From assembly GCA_965203795.1 (NCBI GenBank), contig OZ241915.1:2542001-2606000 (forward strand): a stretch of 64,000 nucleotides of DNA. Direction: 5' to 3'. The notes under the pieces are model-generated. The model worked only from the letters and a program-made list of their open reading frames with translations, searched no databases and had not been told where the DNA came from. The position numbers were made by a program, and so were the translations under genes. Positions 36,401 to 44,656 of this stretch are shown here, piece after piece; positions within the stretch are counted from its first letter, which is position 1, and every line of letters starts with the position of its first letter. This DNA is from CBDBBY01 sp965203795. Its GTDB lineage: Bacteria > Pseudomonadota > Alphaproteobacteria > Rhodobacterales > Rhodobacteraceae.

Positions 36401-36579
36401 CGGGTTCTCCAGGCTGTGTCGGGCACCGGTTCGAAAACGATGCATTCTAGCCGCCCGTTTCGCAACCACCGGCTGCCGGAATCGGCCGAGCCGGGCCGCG
36501 GACGGCAGTCCGCATGTCCTTAATCTCGCCCACGTCTTCCGGTAGTATTCGGTTTTGTAACTCTCGGGAGGATGCTCTC

Positions 36580-37992
36580 TTGGCACGATACCCCCGCGAC
36601 ATGACAGGACACGGACCCGCAACGCCTCGCCAATGCTGGCCTAGGCGCGCGCGCATCGCAGTCCAGATCGTGGTCAATTACGAGGAAGGCGGCGAGAACT
36701 GCGTTCTTCACGGCGACAACGCCTCCGAAGCCTTCCTATCGGAGATCGTCGGCGCGGCGGCGTGGCCGAACCGGCGGCACTGGAACATGGAATCGATATA
36801 CGAGTACGGGGCCCGCGCCGGCTTCTGGAGGCTTCATCGCCTGCTGAAGGACCGGCCTGTCACGGTCTACGGAGTCGCAACCGCGCTCGCGCGCGCTCCC
36901 GAGCAGGTGGCGGCGATGAAGGGCGCGGGATGGGAAATCGCCAGCCACGGCTTGAAATGGATTGAATACAAGGACTTCGAAGAAGCGGACGAGCGAGCGC
37001 ACATGAGCGAGGCGATACGGTTGCACACGGAGGTTGTCGGGTCGCGGCCGCGCGGCTGGTACACCGGCCGGTGCTCCGAAAACACGGTCCGCATTGCCGC
37101 AGAGGAAGGCGGCTTCGCCTATGTGGCGGACAGCTACGCGGACGACCTCCCCTACTGGCTGCGCTTCGGTGACCGTGACCAGCTGATCGTCCCCTATACG
37201 CTGGACGCGAACGACATGCGGTTCGCCACGCCGCAAGGGTTCAATTCGGGCGACCAGTTCGAGGCCTATTTGCGCGACAGTTTCGACACGCTTTACGCCG
37301 AGGGCCATGCGGGCGCGGCAAAGATGCTGTCAATCGGCCTTCATTGTCGACTCGTAGGTCGGCCGGGCCGGGCGGCGGCGCTTGCGCGCGCCATCGAGCA
37401 CATGGAAAGGCACGAGCATGTCTGGTTCGCCACCCGCCTGCAGATTGCCGAGCACTGGGCGGAGGCCTATCCACCGGTCCAGCGGACCAAGCCTTCCGAA
37501 ATGGACCGCGACGCTTTCGTTTCCGAATTCGGCGGAATTATCGAGCACTCGCCATGGGTCGCCGAGCGCGCTCACGAATTCGAGCTCGGCCCGACCCACG
37601 ACACGGCTCTGGGCGTCCATTCAGTCCTCGTCAGGGCGTTCCGAAGCGCAAGCGAGGAACAACGGCTTGCCGTATTGAACGCCCACCCGGATCTCGCAGG
37701 CAAGCTCGCGATGGCCAAGCGGCTCACGCACGAATCCGCCTCGGAACAGGCTTCCGCAGGGCTTGACGCTCTGACCAAGAGCGAGCTCACGACATTCAAG
37801 AAGCTGAACGCGACCTATACGGGCAAGTTTGGCTTTCCTTTCATCATCGCGGCGAAGGACCATACGAAGGGGGCGATACTTGAGAGTTTCCGGCGGCGCA
37901 TAAAGAATCCGAAGGCGGCGGAATTCGACGAGGCCTGCAGGCAGGTCGAGCGGATAGCGGAACTGCGCCTTCTGGAGAAAATGCCGCGGTGA
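36580..37992 (+). CDS. puuE: Allantoinase PuuE fused to OHCU decarboxylase UraD
   Basis: 470 residues, two enzymes in one chain. Residues about 1-305 are a PuuE-type (polysaccharide-deacetylase fold) allantoinase: YPRDMTGHG, VNYEEGGENCVLHGDNASE, then EIASHGLKWIEY. Residues about 315-470 are a UraD-like decarboxylase: FGGIIEHSPWVAERA, VLNAHPDLAGKLA and KFGFPFIIAAKDHTK. They catalyse consecutive steps, OHCU to S-allantoin and allantoin to allantoate. The TTG at 36580 is preferred because GGGAGG lies eight bases upstream and family members begin just before RYPRDM. Confidence 0.92.
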   Translation: MARYPRDMTGHGPATPRQCWPRRARIAVQIVVNYEEGGENCVLHGDNASEAFLSEIVGAAAWPNRRHWNMESIYEYGARAGFWRLHRLLKDRPVTVYGVATALARAPEQVAAMKGAGWEIASHGLKWIEYKDFEEADERAHMSEAIRLHTEVVGSRPRGWYTGRCSENTVRIAAEEGGFAYVADSYADDLPYWLRFGDRDQLIVPYTLDANDMRFATPQGFNSGDQFEAYLRDSFDTLYAEGHAGAAKMLSIGLHCRLVGRPGRAAALARAIEHMERHEHVWFATRLQIAEHWAEAYPPVQRTKPSEMDRDAFVSEFGGIIEHSPWVAERAHEFELGPTHDTALGVHSVLVRAFRSASEEQRLAVLNAHPDLAGKLAMAKRLTHESASEQASAGLDALTKSELTTFKKLNATYTGKFGFPFIIAAKDHTKGAILESFRRRIKNPKAAEFDEACRQVERIAELRLLEKMPR

Positions 37993-38471
37993 CCAAAAGA
38001 ATACCGGTCAAGCCTCTGTCCGCGGCCGAATTCGAAGCCTTCGGAGACGTCATCGACACGTCCGGCGAACCCGACCGGATCATCAACCAGGGGCTATGCG
38101 GCCGGTTCCATGACCGCGCGCGGCTTGATTTCGGTTCGGGGCAGGCGGGACTAAGCTTGTTCAAGGCAGAGCCCCGGTCCCTTCCATTGACGCTGGATCT
38201 AGTGGAGCGCCATCCTGAAGGAAGCCAGGCGTTCGTGCCGATGCACCGCGAACCCTTCCTCGTCGTGGTCGCGCCCGACATGGCAGGACGGCCCGGATCG
38301 CCGATCGCGTTTCTTTCGCAGCCGGGCCAAGCGATCAACTTTTTGCGAGGGACATGGCACGGCGTCCTGACGCCGCTGGCGGAGCCGGGCCTGTTCGCCG
38401 TTCTGGACCGGATCGGAGAAGGGCCGAACTTTGAGGAGGTGTGGTTCGAATCCCCCTACCTGGTGGGATGA
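37989..38471 (+). CDS. allA: Ureidoglycolate lyase
   Basis: 160 residues. KRIPVKPLSAAEFEAFGDVI, RHPEGSQAFVPMHREPF-like HPEGSQAFVPM and INFLRGTWHGVLTPL are typical of AllA, a cupin-fold enzyme that splits ureidoglycolate to glyoxylate and urea. The GTG start overlaps the puuE-uraD stop by four bases, so the two are coupled. It converges with allE. Confidence 0.9.
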   Translation: MTKRIPVKPLSAAEFEAFGDVIDTSGEPDRIINQGLCGRFHDRARLDFGSGQAGLSLFKAEPRSLPLTLDLVERHPEGSQAFVPMHREPFLVVVAPDMAGRPGSPIAFLSQPGQAINFLRGTWHGVLTPLAEPGLFAVLDRIGEGPNFEEVWFESPYLVG

Positions 38472-38529
38472 ACGCGGCGAAAGCTGCTGCGCATGCTTGC
38501 CCCTGCCAACAAATTCGGAACGGGCGCGT

Positions 38530-39366
38530 TCACTTGCTTGCTGGGAACAGGCGCAGCGGCATGTGCCGGTTGACATCCTTGTAGAGCAGATACCGGAACC
38601 TGCCCGGCCCGCCCGCGTAGCAAGCCTGCGGGCAGAAGGCCCGCAGCCACATGTAGTCGCCGGCTTCGACCTCCACCCAGTCCTGGTTGAGCAGGTAGAC
38701 CGCCTTTCCTTCCAGCACGTACAGCCCGTGCTCCATTACGTGGGTCTCGGCGAACGGAATGAGTCCTCCCGGCTCGAAGGTCACGATGTTCACATGCATG
38801 TCGTGCCGGAGGTCCTCGGGGTCCACGAATCTGGTGGTCGCCCACCTGCCCTCCGTGCCGGGCATGGGAATCGGCTCAATGTCGGCATCGTTCGTCACGA
38901 ACGCGTCGGGACGCGATAGTCCCTCAACCTCTTGGTAGGATTTCCTGATCCAGTGGAATCTGAGCGGCGCAGCTCCTGAATTCCTTAGCTTCCAGCGGAG
39001 GCCGGGTGGCAGATAGGCGTAGCCGCCAGCTTCGAGCGCGTAAGCCGACCCGGCGATATCCAGCGACGCGCTGCCCTCGGTGACAAAGACCACGGCTTCG
39101 GCCGCCGGATCGGACTCGGGCCGGTCGGAGCCGCCTCCCGGCTGAACCTCCATGATGTACTGCGAGAAGGTTTCGGCGAACCCGCTGAGCGGGCGCGAAA
39201 GCACCCACAGGCGCGTGCGCTCCCAATGCGGAAGGAAGCTCGTGACGATGTCGCGCATCGTGCCTTTCGGGATGACGGCGTAAGCTTCGGTGAACACGGC
39301 CCGGTCGGTCAGGAGCTGCTCCTGCCCAGGGTGCCCGCCCTTCGGCGAGAAGTAGCTGCGGGTCAT
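38530..39366 (-). CDS. allE: (S)-ureidoglycine aminohydrolase
   Basis: 278 residues, a bicupin. TRSYFSPKGGHPGQEQLLTD and the C-terminal metal-site segment FAETHVMEHGLYVLEGKAVY followed by DYMWLRAFCPQACYAGG fit the YlbA/UGHY family, which deaminates ureidoglycine to ureidoglycolate. ATG at 39366 starts the conserved part. It supplies the substrate for AllA, encoded convergently. The allantoate amidohydrolase that would feed it is not in the window. Confidence 0.9.
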   Translation of the reverse strand: MTRSYFSPKGGHPGQEQLLTDRAVFTEAYAVIPKGTMRDIVTSFLPHWERTRLWVLSRPLSGFAETFSQYIMEVQPGGGSDRPESDPAAEAVVFVTEGSASLDIAGSAYALEAGGYAYLPPGLRWKLRNSGAAPLRFHWIRKSYQEVEGLSRPDAFVTNDADIEPIPMPGTEGRWATTRFVDPEDLRHDMHVNIVTFEPGGLIPFAETHVMEHGLYVLEGKAVYLLNQDWVEVEAGDYMWLRAFCPQACYAGGPGRFRYLLYKDVNRHMPLRLFPASK

Positions 39367-39555
39367 CGGCGTCTTCCTGCATCTGTCTCTTGGCGCGCGC
39401 CTGCGCGGGACAACCGGCAGGGCATCACTGTCCGTGCCCGGTTGCGCCGGAACGGTCAAGGCATCGGCAGCCTGCACGTGAGACAATCCCGGCAACTCCC
39501 AGCAAAAAGCTTTGCTCCAATCTGTCGCATGCGATGCGGCTCGACTCGCGAATTT

Positions 39556-40611
39556 TCAGTGATCGCTGCCGCGATGGGCTTCCACGTGATCAACAAGGAT
39601 TTCACCAATGAATTTGCCCAGCAGCACCGGCACCGCGTTGCCGATCATCCGTCCCAAAGCGTTGAAGTTGACAACCGCATCGTCCGGAATGAAAGCATAA
39701 TCACTCGGAAAGCTTTGAAGCACGGCCGCCTCCCGCAGACTAATGGCGCGGTCCTGTTCGGGGTGCCCGAATCTTCCGTTCCCGAAGCCGTAGCATTGCG
39801 TCGTCACGGTCGGAGCAGGCAAGTCCCATTCCATCCGCCCGTAGACCGACGGATAAGTGGCGCCGGACTTCCGCGTGTGGCAAGCCGCAATGAGTTCCTC
39901 AGGCCAGTCCCGCCATGTGCCGCCCGGTTTCGAATGCCGAATGCGCGCCAGATTCAGTTCGCTAAGCGACGCCGAGGCATGAAGCGGATCATCGGGGTCC
40001 GAAGTGCCCGCTTCGATCAGCGGTAGGCCGGAAATGGCGTCCCTTACTGTCGCAATTGGCTTGATGGCCTCCGGAATCGCGATCGGCCCGAGCAAGGATG
40101 CCACCAACACAAGGCGCTGCCTCCGCTGAGGCAGGCCGATGCGGCGACCGTCCACGACAGCAACATCCACGCAGTAACTCGCACTCCGCAACGCGGCGAC
40201 GAAATCGTCAAAAATCCGCTGTTTGCGAAGCGGCGGAACGTTCTCCATGGTGACAAGCGTCGGTCGCACCTCAAGAATGATCTTGGAAAAGGACGACAAC
40301 AATTCCCAATCCTCATGCGGCGCGCTGCGTCTCGCTGATTGTGAATATGATGAAAAGGGTTGGCAGGGGGCGCAGCCGGCCAAGAGAGTGATTTCGGAAT
40401 CTTCGAAGGCAGGAAGAACGTCCGAAGGCATGAGTTTCGCTATATCCGACTCCAAAAAATCGATCTCATTGTTGATCTCCATCGGAAAACGGCAAGCAGG
40501 ATCAAGGTCAACACCAAGCCGTACATTTACTCCTGCCTGCTTTAAGCCGTGCGTCAGGCCGCCAGCACCACAGAACAAGTCAACTGCCGCGATCAAGTTT
40601 TCGGAGCTCAC
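39556..40611 (-). CDS. DNA (cytosine-5)-methyltransferase
   Basis: 351 residues with the ordered C5-methyltransferase motifs: DLFCGAGGLTHG (motif I, residues 11-22), GCAPCQPFSSYS (motif IV, catalytic Cys), MENVPPL (motif VI), GLPQRRQRLVLVA (motif VIII) and GNAVPVLLG (motif X). It methylates a cytosine in an unknown recognition sequence. No restriction endonuclease or Vsr repair gene lies beside it, so it appears solitary. It sits at the border between the purine cluster and the accessory zone. Confidence 0.93.
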   Translation of the reverse strand: MSSENLIAAVDLFCGAGGLTHGLKQAGVNVRLGVDLDPACRFPMEINNEIDFLESDIAKLMPSDVLPAFEDSEITLLAGCAPCQPFSSYSQSARRSAPHEDWELLSSFSKIILEVRPTLVTMENVPPLRKQRIFDDFVAALRSASYCVDVAVVDGRRIGLPQRRQRLVLVASLLGPIAIPEAIKPIATVRDAISGLPLIEAGTSDPDDPLHASASLSELNLARIRHSKPGGTWRDWPEELIAACHTRKSGATYPSVYGRMEWDLPAPTVTTQCYGFGNGRFGHPEQDRAISLREAAVLQSFPSDYAFIPDDAVVNFNALGRMIGNAVPVLLGKFIGEILVDHVEAHRGSDH

Positions 40612-40758
40612 GAATTTACACCCTCTCCAGCCAGATAACTCTTGTTCTCCAAAAACACCCTATACGACTTAGGCACCGCCCTTGCGAACCCGGCCTCCAA
40701 TGTGAATGCTTCCTGTACCTCTCTGGACACTTCTGCATCTCAACCGTGTTAAAACGCT

Positions 40759-40792
40759 CCCGCTGCGGGCCTCGGCCGAGGCTCGCAGCGGG
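40759..40792. repeat. 34-bp near-perfect palindrome
   Basis: CCCGCTGCG (40759-40767) pairs with CGCAGCGGG (40784-40792). The inner CCTCGG pairs with CCGAGG, giving 30 of 34 bases in symmetry with only GG/CT unpaired. It lies near the left end of an IS5-family remnant and may be a strong stem-loop or a recombination hotspot. Confidence 0.7.
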
Positions 40793-40799
40793 CATTGGG

Positions 40800-41428
40800 C
40801 GGCACGAGGCCGGAAGGAGATGCTGGCGTTGGAGACCATCGTGAAGATCCGGGTTGACCATTTCCAGGACAGGGTGTTGATTGAGGCGATCATGTGGAAG
40901 CGGCGGGTTTCCCGGAGCGCGGTGCGAAAGGCGGTTCTGGAAGGTCCGGAGACATTCGTGAGCGCGAGCGAGCACCAACCGAAGCCGGGGCCGTGGATCA
41001 CGGAGCTTGAGCGGATGATCAATGCCGTGGGCTTCATCTCGCGGTCTGGCCAGATCGTGGACTTGTCGCTGGTCGCGGCCCCACGCCGACGCAAGGCTGC
41101 GGGAAGGTCTGATCGATACCGCCAACGCCGGGCCCGCGGTGCGGACCGACACGGACTTCCGTTCCGAGCGAAACGAAGCCCGGCTCGGGGCGAACGGCAT
41201 GGCGAACCGCATCCACCGGACGAAGCCGCGGATCCGTCCCATGAGCGAGCAGGCCGCGAAGGACAACGGGCGCAAATCGGCTGCTCGGACAAAGGTCGGA
41301 CCCGTCTTCACCCGCCAGAAGAATCGCCTGATCGGCAGCCCCCGCACTAGCGAGGCGATTTCGCTTGCGAGCATGGTTGTAAATTGAATCAGCTGTACTG
41401 GCTCCGCCGTCGAACTGCGTCCGTTTGA
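40800..41428 (+). pseudogene. IS5-family transposase, broken
   Basis: A first segment includes ITELERMINAVGFISRSGQIVDLSLVAAP (split here: ITELERMINAVGF and SRSGQIVDLSLVAAP), which matches the DDE region of remnant 3 (INEAGCTPRSGRIVDASLVSAP). It then jumps frame to a C-terminal part (NRIHRTKPRIRPMSEQAAKD and RTKVGPVFTRQKNRL). A further one-base shift near 41385 leads to LNQLYWLRRRTASV and the stop at 41426-41428. A large central piece is missing. It is not functional. Confidence 0.65.
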
Positions 41429-41567
41429 ACCCGCCGGAGCCGGAAGGCAAAATGAGCCGAAACTGCGCAATCCGAACCTTCAAACCGGCTGGGCCGGGCA
41501 AAAACTCTGTCCGTCGACCCGCAAAGCCGACCGAATTGCGAAATCAAGCCGCTGCCGGACGTGTCTA
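41414..41567 (+). repeat. IS right-end repeat, copy 1
   Basis: This ~150-bp segment aligns with 44263-44407 and about 45400-45565, all in the same orientation. A conserved core reads AAGCCGACCGAATTGCGAAA here and is followed by TCAAGCCG. It is the 3' end of the IS5-family element. Copies 1 and 2 lie directly on either side of the ATPase/TOPRIM module. Confidence 0.75.
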
Positions 41568-41604
41568 GGTCGCAAGCTAGGACAAATGCAGCCTAAATCT
41601 TGGC

Positions 41605-42042
41605 ATGAAGCAAAGGCAGTCGCATATTTGTACTGAAAAGACGGGTCAAAGCCATCGATTCAAGGGGGCAACGAGGTTCAAAATGCAATTCCCGATGAAC
41701 AAAACACGCGCGCAATACGTAAGCGGTGAGAAATCGTTAACGTTATTTGCCCTCGCACATAAAAATGGAAACGATCAGGCTCGAGCAGCACGAAACAACT
41801 TTACTTGCACGAAATCGAAGGATTCGCACCAAATCACCGGATGCGACAAAGACGCGTCAGCGACGAAGACAACATTGCGGCATCACGGCAATCACATCTA
41901 CCACATATGGATACAGAAAGGTGATTTCTATTTCAATCAAAGCAATGTAGAGTATCCTCATCGTGATAGCGGCGTAAGACCATCACACGTAAATCGAGCA
42001 TTGCACAATACGCACTCTGGGACAATCGGACAAACGCAATGA
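41605..42042 (+). CDS. Possible small basic protein upstream of the ATPase
   Basis: An open frame of 145 codons in AT-rich DNA, where stops should be frequent. It ends with a TGA that overlaps the ATPase start by four bases (ATGA), an operon-like arrangement. The predicted product is rich in Lys, His, Asn and Thr with no recognisable domain. There is no Shine-Dalgarno before the ATG, and no homology I can name. It may be a third component of the system or just a chance open frame. Confidence 0.3.
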   Translation: MKQRQSHICTEKTGQSHRFKGATRFKMQFPMNKTRAQYVSGEKSLTLFALAHKNGNDQARAARNNFTCTKSKDSHQITGCDKDASATKTTLRHHGNHIYHIWIQKGDFYFNQSNVEYPHRDSGVRPSHVNRALHNTHSGTIGQTQ

Positions 42043-43235
42043 ACGAAAATGCAAGCCAAAAACTACACTTGCCAAACCTGCAGATCAGGGGATTTCGTGG
42101 CTTGCGGGAACTTACGATACCAAGCCTTGGCAGGGTCACCTTGCTGGCCGGAAGAAACGGGATTGGCAAAACGACGGTATTGGAAGCGATCAAGTTATGG
42201 GCCGGACGTGGAAAGAGCGTGCCCGTGGCGCGGTTATTGTCGGAACGTGACGAATATGGGCTGGCTATCGACGACGACGTCGCGGTTGCGACCTCGTCCA
42301 TTGCACCATTGTTTTTTGGGAGAAATCCGGATACGGGATCAAAAATTGAAATCGGTCCAGCCAATGGATCTGACTCAGATAAGTTGACAATTAGAATAGT
42401 GAACGGCAGTGAATCACTCCCGCCGGAATTGATGGCAAGCTGGCGCCATATGCGCGATTCCGGTGCGAATTTGACGTGCACGACATTCAGCAAAAAAAGT
42501 CGATATTCAATTTGGCACGGGCAACAATACATTGATCGTACCGTGCGAAGCAGATCGTATTTTGACGAATACCCGCATGAACCGTTCTTTGAAGATTATG
42601 AAGATTCCGAACTTGAACGTAAGAGGAGCAGGTCCACGGAATCCGGCGATCCTGCAACGGTAGCATGCATTTCCCTTGGACCGGGACTGTTGGCAAGCAG
42701 TACGATTGCAAAATACTGGGAAAGTGTTGCGTTGACCGACGACGAGGACCGAGCAACCCGGGCGCTGAACATTGCCATTGAGGAGAACGTTGAGCGCCTT
42801 GCTTCGGTACACGATAGGGATAGGTACGGACCGCCGGGTTCACGAGTGATTGCGCGTCTTAACCAGGACAATACCAGAGTGCCGCTGAAAAGTCTTGGCG
42901 ACGGTGCCATGCGCCTATTTAGCGTTGCGCTTGCATTGTCGAGGAGCAAAAATGGATTTCTTGTGATCGATGAAGCTGAAAACGGAATTCACCACACGGT
43001 GCATGAAGATCTATGGAATATGGTAATGAAGGCAGCTAACGAAAGCAACGTACAGGTCGTCGCAACAACACATAGTTTTGATTGCATTGCCGGATTTGCC
43101 CGTGCCGCAATTGCGAACAATGATGTCGACGGGATGCTAGCCCGGATCGAGCATGACACTGACCGGACGCGAGCCGTATTATTTGACGAAGATGGTTTGC
43201 AGTCTATCGAAAAACATCGATTTGAAGTGCGTTAA
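42039..43235 (+). CDS. AAA/OLD-like ATPase of a putative two-gene defence system
   Basis: 398 residues of the ABC/SMC-related AAA_15/AAA_21 ATPase type. It opens LQIRGFRGLRELTIPSLG, with Walker A AGRNGIGKTTVLEAI (residues about 37-51). A long, variable helical middle (about 100-270) follows. The signature-like SLGDGAMRLFSVALALS precedes Walker B GFLVIDEAENGIHH and the switch segment QVVATTHSFDCI. No nuclease domain is fused; the TOPRIM protein is encoded separately three bases after its stop. Codon use is much AT-richer than in neighbours, which suggests transfer. Similar ATPase-TOPRIM pairs act in phage defence (PARIS, AbiL, split OLD-type). Confidence 0.85.
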   Translation: MNENASQKLHLPNLQIRGFRGLRELTIPSLGRVTLLAGRNGIGKTTVLEAIKLWAGRGKSVPVARLLSERDEYGLAIDDDVAVATSSIAPLFFGRNPDTGSKIEIGPANGSDSDKLTIRIVNGSESLPPELMASWRHMRDSGANLTCTTFSKKSRYSIWHGQQYIDRTVRSRSYFDEYPHEPFFEDYEDSELERKRSRSTESGDPATVACISLGPGLLASSTIAKYWESVALTDDEDRATRALNIAIEENVERLASVHDRDRYGPPGSRVIARLNQDNTRVPLKSLGDGAMRLFSVALALSRSKNGFLVIDEAENGIHHTVHEDLWNMVMKAANESNVQVVATTHSFDCIAGFARAAIANNDVDGMLARIEHDTDRTRAVLFDEDGLQSIEKHRFEVR

Positions 43236-43237
43236 TC

Positions 43238-43891
43238 GTGCAAAAGCACGTCATGACAGGTGTTATCGAAATGGGAGCTGTTTTAGTCGAGGGTAAGACG
43301 GATGAATTTTTGCTAGGAATATTGTTGAAAGATCTTGGCATAATTCAACCGACGTTAACTGGTTGTGGAAGTAAAAAGGAAGCTATACGTGATTTTGAAA
43401 ATCTTGTTAAAGGGACAGGTGATTTTGCGGGCATCATTGTAGACGCTGACGCTAGTGCTGCGGAGACCTGGGAGTCAATTCGCGCTAGGTTGCTGAGGTC
43501 GGATCTACGATTTGAGGGAGATGGCAATAGCGACGGTGTTCCGGATAGCCTTCCAAGGGAGGGATTGATCTTGAACACTAAACCACGAATTGGTGTTTGG
43601 ATTATGCCAAACAACGAAAGAAACGGAGAAGCTGAAGATTTCGTAATTGATTTAATTCCAAGCAATGACAAGATATGGAAATTGGCCGATGATTACATTG
43701 AAATGGCGTGCAAGGTTGATCGCGAGATAAGGAAGAAAAGCAAAGCGAAGCTGTATTCATGGCTTGCGGCGTGCGATCCGAATCGACAGCCCGGTGCCGC
43801 GCTCGATGTAAGGAGGTTGAATAGAGACAGTGAGAATTGGAAGAATTTTGAAAATTGGGCACTGAGGTTGTTTGGACGGGTGTTCGATTAG
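43238..43891 (+). CDS. TOPRIM-domain (DUF3226-like) partner protein
   Basis: 217 residues. A TOPRIM signature is visible: the Glu in GAVLVEGKTDEFLLGILLKD, the Asp pair in AGIIVDADASAA, and a further acidic patch in GEAEDFVIDLIPS. The intervening region (GSKKEAIRDFENLVKG) and length resemble DUF3226 proteins, which are commonly encoded next to AAA ATPases. TOPRIM folds in such systems act as nucleases or effectors. It starts three bases after the ATPase stop; an internal ATG at residue 6 or 12 is also possible. AT-rich like its partner. Confidence 0.8.
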   Translation: MQKHVMTGVIEMGAVLVEGKTDEFLLGILLKDLGIIQPTLTGCGSKKEAIRDFENLVKGTGDFAGIIVDADASAAETWESIRARLLRSDLRFEGDGNSDGVPDSLPREGLILNTKPRIGVWIMPNNERNGEAEDFVIDLIPSNDKIWKLADDYIEMACKVDREIRKKSKAKLYSWLAACDPNRQPGAALDVRRLNRDSENWKNFENWALRLFGRVFD

Positions 43892-44151
43892 GGACACGCA
43901 TGTGGGCTTACGAGCAATTTAGATTTGCGCCGTTGAATCAATGTGAGTTGATGTTGAAGTTTTGGCTCGCATATTAACTTATGTATTCTGAAAGTTGGCT
44001 TCGGTAGCGGTTGGATGGCTTTCTGATTTTCCATGCGCTTGCTGGATATGATGAATTATGATTGGCGAATGTGTGTCGACAACGATGTCGACGATTGTCC
44101 CGGAGATCCCGTGAGTTTTGTGGGGCTATGGGTAGCGAATACATGAAAGAA

Positions 44152-44407
44152 TTTGACGCCTCCGGAAAACCGCGTGACCGGCATCGCCCGCGCCACGGCG
44201 GCGATCACGCTCGTGAACATGGCTGCAACATGAAACGTTGGTGCCGGATCTGCAGCCTAACTGCGTCCGCTTGAACCCGTCGGGGTCGAAGCAGGCCCGA
44301 ACCGGGCTATCCCGGCCTCCAAACCGGCCGGATTGGGTGGAAACCCTGTCCGCCAGCCCTCGAAGCCGATCGAATCGCGAAATCAAGCCGTTGTCGGAGG
44401 AGTCCAA
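44152..44407. mobile_element. Miniature IS5-derived element (MITE-like)
   Basis: About 255 bp. The left end TTTGACGCCTCCGGAAAAC (44152-44170) resembles the left end of the larger IS at 44597. The right end GTTGTCGGAGGAGTCCAA (44390-44407) is its imperfect inverted repeat. The right 145 bp align with the right ends of the other two IS copies. No transposase remains, so it looks like an internal-deletion derivative mobilised in trans. Confidence 0.65.
44263..44407 (+). repeat. IS right-end repeat, copy 2
   Basis: This segment aligns with 41414-41567 and 45400-45565. The shared pattern includes CTCCAAACCGGCCGGATTGG and AATCAAGCCGTTGTCGGAGG. Copies 1 and 2 are direct repeats about 2.85 kb apart with the ATPase/TOPRIM genes between them. 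Confidence 0.75.
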
Positions 44408-44656
44408 CTGACCGCAGCACTGTGCTGGTGCATTGGCGATGGAGAGTCCGTGCCTCCAACGATCACCATGGCGAGCGCAGGATCGAGGATTGTCGATGGC
44501 GTACGGCATTCGTCATGGACGCCATTCCATCGATGTCATTGCGACATGCGATGATGGGCGAATTGACCCGCGGCTATGTGATGATGAGGTGGCAGGTGGA
44601 CGCCTCCGGAAACCCTGGCGTTTTGCGCGGGCCTGCGGTTCGAAGGATCAGCAGCA

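Larger units (their letters stand above)
40723..41567 (+). mobile_element. IS5-family insertion sequence remnant 1
   Basis: The left edge CTGGACACTTCTGCATC (near 40722) and the reverse complement of the right edge, CTAGACACGTCCGGCAG, are similar imperfect inverted repeats. The last 150 bp (from about 41414) align with the right ends of two other copies in this zone. The internal transposase gene is broken. It borders the AT-rich defence island on its left side. Confidence 0.6.
43892..44596. other. Gene-free stretch with a short IS derivative
   Basis: 705 bp with no credible gene. The first 250 bp keep the AT-rich character of the defence module. From 44152 the sequence becomes GC-rich and holds the IS-derived miniature element. 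Then about 190 bp of unassigned sequence leads to the left end of the third IS copy. Confidence 0.5.

Noticed and set aside
38440..38462. TGGTTCGAATCCCCC, resembling a tRNA T-loop
   Set aside because: It codes for the C-terminus of AllA (WFESPYLVG), and no cloverleaf can be drawn around it.
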